Source of the DNA: Pseudomonadota bacterium
GTDB lineage: Bacteria; Pseudomonadota; Gammaproteobacteria; Pseudomonadales; Pseudomonadaceae
Assembly: GCA_023431055.1 (NCBI GenBank)
Contig: JAEYXX010000073.1
Coordinates: 1 to 9,524, forward strand
Length of the DNA stretch: 9,524 nt
Direction of reading: 5' to 3'
The notes below the pieces were generated by a model. That model was not told the origin of the DNA and ran no database searches. It saw only the letters and a list, made by a program, of their open reading frames with translations. Of the stretch, positions 6,102 to 9,524 are shown piece by piece (the first letter of the stretch is position 1; each line of letters begins with the position of its first letter). The translations under genes and the position numbers were made by a program.

Positions 6102-7033
6102 GCAGTTGCTCCCATTTTCGCCTTTTGTATTGCTCTTGCTCGGTTTCTCTCGCTTTTGGTTTTTTGATAGTAGTCCAATAAGTCAAGTCTAAGGCCGATG
6201 GGGTCGTATTTTTTTTGTGATTTTAAAGCGAATCTTAGGCTGTGGAGGTTGTATTTATTGGAAGCATAGAATTTTGAATCGCTGTGAGATATTGTTTTTA
6301 TAAATTCAAGACGTTCCAAAAGAAATAGCTTGCGGCGAACATCTTCTTTTTTGATGTCGTTTCCAAGTAACTGGAGGGCTTCGACTATTTCACTATCTTT
6401 TAGCGCGATAAAGAGCCTAACGAGCTCGCAAATGACTATCATTATGTGTGCGCCATTTGATATTTTTAGAGTCTGACTTTTATGAAGGTTGTCTAGCTCG
6501 TCTTGTATGTCATCAATAATGTCTTGTACAACATCTTCGGGAGCGTTGGCTGGAGTGGCGCTACTCCATGGATGACGTCTAACGCCACTTTCGTGGTCTC
6601 TGGATATAAATCTTAAAATACCAAGATTTATGAAGGAGTTCATGTCAGCATGTTCATCTGAGACGAAAATGACTAATTTTTTCTTAAAGTCTTCTAGTTG
6701 AGAGAAGGCGCCAAGCTCTGCAATAGCTCCCGCACTCTCAAGAATAATTACTACTAGAGAGCAAATGTTTGCTAGATCTGACTCGAAGTCCATGAGATTT
6801 TTGAAGATGCCATCAACTTGCCAGTTGTCGATTTCTTCAGGTCTGAATATCTCAAATTCTGGAAAACTTTTAACTATTCGGTGTCGAATAGATTTATCTA
6901 CAGGATCTGGATCACCAGGAGCTTTCTTCTCTGGTACATGCCCGCCACAAAGAAGTACGATAGGCTTTGTAGTGAATTCGACTCTTGATGTGCTCGGATC
7001 TAAATCTTCAAGTATTATTTTTCGCAGATCCAT
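6098..7033 (-). CDS. Retron effector: nucleoside deoxyribosyltransferase-like domain plus winged helix
   Basis: A 311-aa protein resembling the Eco1 (Ec86) retron effector. The N-terminal half is an N-glycosidase/NDT-like Rossmann domain: 'PIVLLCGGHVP' (24-34), 'EIFRPEEIDN' (61-70), 'MDFESDLANICSLVVIILES' (81-100), then 'AGAIAELGAFS' with Glu106 as the probable catalytic residue, and 'KKLVIF...SFINLGILRFI' (118-143). The Eco1 effector has the same order (CGG, YPED, SLLSLENIL, ES.G...ELGAFS, SFINYGP). Residues about 195-270 look like a winged helix ('KDSEIVEALQLLGNDIKKED' onwards). In Eco1-type systems the effector is held inactive by RT-msDNA and kills or arrests the infected cell by attacking a nucleotide cofactor; this role is by analogy. 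No good ribosome-binding sequence precedes the ATG at 7033, and no better in-frame start is visible. It overlaps the RT gene by 4 bp. Confidence 0.88.
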   Translation of the reverse strand: MDLRKIILEDLDPSTSRVEFTTKPIVLLCGGHVPEKKAPGDPDPVDKSIRHRIVKSFPEFEIFRPEEIDNWQVDGIFKNLMDFESDLANICSLVVIILESAGAIAELGAFSQLEDFKKKLVIFVSDEHADMNSFINLGILRFISRDHESGVRRHPWSSATPANAPEDVVQDIIDDIQDELDNLHKSQTLKISNGAHIMIVICELVRLFIALKDSEIVEALQLLGNDIKKEDVRRKLFLLERLEFIKTISHSDSKFYASNKYNLHSLRFALKSQKKYDPIGLRLDLLDYYQKTKSERNRARAIQKAKMGATA

Positions 7034-7066
7034 GTGCGATCAGTGCCAAGAGCATGGGGGGAAGTA

Positions 7067-7233
7067 GTCTTTACCTCGGAAAGCCGCAGAGAAGCTCTGC
7101 GGGTCGGAACGAGTTCCGAGTGTAGAGCCGCAGAGCTTCTCTGCGGAATAAAACTACACAATTTAATTGAGTCTGGCGCAACGCCCGACTAGGCCTCAGC
7201 ACATTGGCTTTGGACACTAAACGCGTAAAGACC
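7067..7233 (-). ncRNA. Retron msr-msd noncoding RNA (predicted)
   Basis: The limits come from the a1/a2 inverted repeat. On the minus strand a1 is GGTCTTTAC (plus 7233-7225) and a2 is GTAAAGACT (plus 7074-7066/7067); eight Watson-Crick pairs plus one G-U. The span is about 167 nt, close to Eco1. After a1 comes 'GCGTTTAGTG'; the G at plus 7217 (TTAG) or at 7224 is the candidate branching guanosine. The msr holds a stem-loop at 7170-7190 (AGTC/GACT then GGCG/CGCC, loop TTG, one mismatch) and a small one at 7159-7169. The msd is the large inverted-repeat structure at 7084-7146. The RNA lies upstream of the effector, transcribed in the same direction, with 33 nt from a2 to the ATG. No function-bearing ORF occupies this stretch. 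Confidence 0.8.
7084..7146. repeat. msd hairpin: 19-bp inverted repeat with palindromic arms
   Basis: The arms CCGCAGAGAAGCTCTGCGG (7084-7102) and CCGCAGAGCTTCTCTGCGG (7128-7146) are perfect reverse complements over 19 bp. Each arm is itself an 8-bp hairpin with a 3-nt loop (CCGCAGAG/CTCTGCGG). The 25-nt spacer holds a third perfect hairpin, TCGGAA-CGAG-TTCCGA (7104-7119). A further pair, GTGTAG (7120-7125) with CTACAC (7154-7159), brackets the right arm. The region can therefore fold either as one long stem or as a row of small hairpins. Confidence 0.9.
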
Positions 7234-7240
7234 TCGTTTT

Positions 7241-7267
7241 TCTATAGCTTATGGGGGCGCTTGTCAA
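7241..7267 (-). promoter_or_regulatory. Probable retron promoter
   Basis: On the minus strand a consensus -35 TTGACA (plus 7262-7267) is followed by TATAGA (plus 7241-7246) with a 15-nt spacer; TAGAAA at 17 nt is an alternative -10. Transcription would then start around 7232-7234, exactly where a1 begins, as expected for a retron ncRNA promoter. Confidence 0.65.
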
Positions 7268-7351
7268 TAATTACTTCGGCGTTTCAGGCGGGAAGCCAAG
7301 ATTGTTTGGCCTTGATGGGGTTCGCTTTACTCAGCCCATCCTATTAGTTGA

Positions 7352-7391
7352 GCGAGTACACCAACGCCAGTCTCGGCGTTGGTGTACTCGC
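7352..7391. repeat. Perfect 17-bp inverted repeat (hairpin)
   Basis: GCGAGTACACCAACGCC (7352-7368) and its exact reverse complement (7375-7391) flank the 6-nt loop AGTCTC. Neither side is followed by a T tract, so it does not look like an ordinary intrinsic terminator. It lies between the retron promoter and the REP-like copy before hrpA; the base order after it (GAAGCAGTGCGCC) resembles 209-221. Its role is unknown: a dispersed repeat, a recombination end or an RNA structure are all possible. Confidence 0.85.
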
Positions 7392-7417
7392 GAAGCAGTG
7401 CGCCTTTTGTTCTGGCT

Positions 7418-7471
7418 GGTGGGCTGTTCGCTATCGCTACGAGCGGTCGGCGTTCCGATCCACCCTACGCG
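7418..7471. repeat. REP-like palindrome, copy 3
   Basis: Outer arms GGTGG (7418-7422) and CCACC (7460-7464), core 'GCTACGAGCGGTCGGCG' identical to copy 1, ending CCCTACGCGC. Same orientation as the other two copies. It lies 70 bp before the hrpA start, so the helicase frame opens through it, but it is not coding. Confidence 0.75.
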
Positions 7472-7540
7472 CGCTCTCCCGGCAGCGGGCAGGGCTCGAA
7501 TCTGCGACAATCGCGCCTTTGCCCGATTGCCTCGATCCAG

Positions 7541-9524
7541 ATGACTGACCTCGCCACGCTGCAGAAAAACCTCGACCACGTCATGATCGCCGAGCGCCAT
7601 CGCTTGCGCCGGCAGTTGCATGAGCTGCAGAAGCACCCCGATGAGGCCAAGCTGGCGCAGTGGCTGGAGCGTTTCCAGGCGTCCAGCGACAGGGTGGCGG
7701 CGCGGCGCAGCAGCATCCCCACCATGCGCTATGACGATGCGCTGCCGATTGCCGCCAAGCGCGACGAGATCAAGGCCGCGCTGGAAAAGAGCCAGGTGGT
7801 GGTGATCGCCGGTGAGACCGGTTCGGGCAAGACCACGCAGTTGCCGAAGATCTGTCTGGAGATCGGCCGGGGTGTGCATGGGCTGATCGGCCATACCCAG
7901 CCACGCCGGCTGGCGGCGCGCAGTGTGGCGACTCGGGTAGCGGAAGAGATCGGCACGCCGCTGGGCGAGCTGGTCGGCTATCAGGTGCGCTTCGAGGATC
8001 AGAGCAAGGACGGCACGCTGATCAAGCTAATGACCGACGGCATTCTGCTCGCCGAAACCCAGCACGACCGCTTTCTGGAAAAGTACGACACGATCATCGT
8101 CGACGAGGCGCACGAGCGTAGCCTCAACATCGACTTCCTGCTCGGCTACCTGAAGACCCTATTGCCGCGTCGTCCGGATCTGAAGCTGATCATCACTTCG
8201 GCGACCATCGATCTGGAGCGCTTTTCCAAGCATTTCAATGATGCGCCGATCATCGAGGTGTCCGGTCGCACCTACCCGGTGGAAACCTGGTATCGCCCGT
8301 TGGCCGCCGAGGTGGACGAGGAGGGCGAGCGTCTGCTCGATGACCTGTCCATCGACCAGGGCATTCTCGCCGCGCTGGACGAGATCGCCGAGCACGAGCG
8401 CAGCGTGGGCCAGCGCCCCGGCGATGTGCTGGTGTTTCTGCCTGGCGAGCGCGAGATTCGCGAGGCGGCCGAGGTGCTGCGCAAGGCCAATCTGCGTTTT
8501 ACCGAGGTGCTGCCGCTGTATGCGCGGCTGACGCCGGCCGAGCAGCAGAAGATTTTCGCGCCCATGGCCGGGCGCAAGATCGTGCTGGCCACCAACGTCG
8601 CCGAAACCTCGCTGACCGTGCCGGGCATCCGTTACGTGATCGACAGCGGTACGGCGCGCATCAGCCGCTACAGCTACCGCGCCAAGGTGCAGCGTCTGCC
8701 CATCGAGCCGGTGTCGCAGGCCAGCGCCAATCAGCGCAAGGGCCGTTGCGGGCGGGTCGAGCCGGGTATCTGCATTCGCCTGTACAGCGAGGAGGATTTT
8801 CTCGGGCGCCCGGAATTTACCGACCCGGAGATTCTGCGCACCAACCTGGCGGCGGTGATTCTGCAGATGCTGCACCTGCGCCTGGGCAGCATCGAGGACT
8901 TCCCCTTTATCGAGCCGCCAGATGGCAAGGCCATCAGCGACGGCTTCAACCTGTTGCAGGAGCTGTCGGCGGTCAACCGCGAAGGCCAGCTCACGCCCAT
9001 CGGCCGGCAACTGGCGCGCCTGCCCATCGACCCGCGCCTGGGGCGCATGGTGCTGGAAGGCGCCAAGCAGGGCAGCCTGGAGGAAATCCTTATCGTCGCT
9101 GCCGCGCTGTCGGTGCAAGACCCGCGCGAGCGGCCGATGGATCGCCAGCAGGCCGCCGACAAGCGCATGCGCAGTGGAAGGATGTGGACTCGGACTTCGC
9201 CGCGCTGATCAACCTGTGGCGCGGCTTCGAGGAAAAACGCCAGGAGCTGGGCAGCAACCCGCTGCGGACCTGGTGCAAGAAGAACTTCCTCAACTACATG
9301 CGCCTGCGCGAATGGCGCGATGCGCACCGGCAATTGGTGCTGATTGCTCGTGATCTGCAGTTGCTGGGCAAAGGCAGCCAGAACCGTGCGGAAACGAAGG
9401 GCGAGCAAACGGCGCACACGCCGCAGCCGACTAGGGACACCCGCGTTAACGCCATCGCCCGTCAGCAGGCAGAAGCCAGCGAAGCAGCGGTGCGGGTGAA
9501 GAACTACGCCGCCGTGCACAAGGC
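7541..9524 (+). CDS. hrpA: HrpA, ATP-dependent DEAH-box RNA helicase (5' part; frameshifted near 9163; runs off window)
   Basis: HrpA is a large cytoplasmic RNA helicase, about 1,300 aa in E. coli, active in RNA processing and rescue of stalled ribosomes. The start [15 protein letters not shown] at 7541 is chosen from family resemblance; no good ribosome site precedes it, and the longer frame from 7379 would translate a REP repeat. Motifs: Walker [10 protein letters not shown] (91-99), 'TQPRRLAA' (119-126), DEAH (188-191), SAT (220-222), '[13 protein letters not shown]' (350-362), QRKGRCGR (398-405). The frame breaks after Lys541: reading on gives an unrelated tail ending at TGA 9206-9208. 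Shifting one base restores HrpA-like sequence ([20 protein letters not shown], then [16 protein letters not shown]), open to the window end. Gene symbol and identity are confident; whether the gene is broken in the organism or misread is not known. Confidence 0.9.
9161..9166 (+). other. hrpA: Apparent one-base deletion in hrpA
   Basis: The sequence reads GAC AAG CGC ATG CGC AGT GGA (D K R M R S G). Adding one G after AAG gives GAC AAG GCG CAT GCG CAG TGG AAG (D K A H A Q W K), the sequence expected in HrpA at this point, and the frame then stays open for over 350 bases. A lost G at 9163/9164 is the simplest explanation. Confidence 0.8.

Noticed and set aside
5993..6181. Plus-strand 62-codon frame across the RT/effector junction
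   Set aside because: It lies antisense to two overlapping genes with strong family motifs and has no ribosome site.
7084..7146. CRISPR-like repeat or ordinary terminator at the paired 19-mers
   Set aside because: There are only two units, they are inverted rather than direct, no T tract follows, and they sit inside the a1/a2-bounded retron RNA.
7352..7391. Intrinsic transcription terminator at the 17-bp hairpin
   Set aside because: No run of T follows the stem on either strand.
7379..7540. HrpA start at 7379
   Set aside because: The extension translates the REP-like palindrome and part of the 17-bp hairpin; the family N-terminus begins at MTDLATLQ (7541).
8159..9118. Long minus-strand frames (8159-9118, 8731-9519) opposite hrpA
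   Set aside because: They are shadow frames of a GC-rich gene with a strong third-position bias; Gln/His/Arg-rich translations without domains.

Overview
The window looks like chromosomal DNA of a Pseudomonas-type gammaproteobacterium. Most of it is GC-rich with Pseudomonas-like codon use, and it carries a REP-associated tyrosine transposase with REP-like palindromes of the 'GCGTAGGGTGGA...' kind, a MarR/DMT-exporter pair, a LysR/MFS pair and hrpA. The genus is an inference from style and gene content, not from a marker gene.

Layout: (1) 1-120 is the 3' end of a group II intron, with domain V, domain VI, the bulged branch-point A and the 3' splice site all visible. (2) 295-828 is a RAYT (Y1/HUH) transposase, followed by a REP-like palindrome. 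(3) 910-2716 is a divergent pair: a DMT-family exporter (minus strand) and a MarR regulator (plus strand) share an 85-bp promoter region with a perfect operator-like inverted repeat; a small unknown gene is directly coupled to marR. (4) 2729-4884 is a second divergent pair: a LysR regulator (minus) and a DHA1-type MFS efflux transporter (plus). (5) 4885-5138 is intergenic, with a 'AAATAAATCTGTCCCC' motif and a second REP-like copy. (6) 5139-7267 on the minus strand is a markedly AT-rich island that reads as a complete type II-A (Eco1/Ec86-like) retron: promoter, msr-msd noncoding RNA with a1/a2 repeats, a nucleoside deoxyribosyltransferase-like plus winged-helix effector, and a 320-aa retron reverse transcriptase overlapping it by 4 bp. 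(7) 7268-7540 is noncoding, with a perfect 17-bp hairpin and a third REP-like copy. (8) From 7541 to the window end is the 5' part of hrpA (DEAH-box RNA helicase), interrupted by an apparent one-base deletion near 9163.

The retron is the most interesting system. By analogy with Eco1, the RT makes a branched RNA-DNA (msDNA) from the ncRNA; the msDNA and RT hold the N-glycosidase-like effector inactive until phage infection disturbs the complex. The ncRNA here was delimited only from sequence: 9-bp a1/a2 pairing (one pair G-U), a span of about 167 nt, an msr stem-loop, and an msd made of two 19-nt segments that are each nearly self-complementary and are also exact inverted copies of each other. 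The island sits between two same-orientation REP-like repeats and beside a conserved housekeeping gene, as expected of a horizontally acquired defence module.
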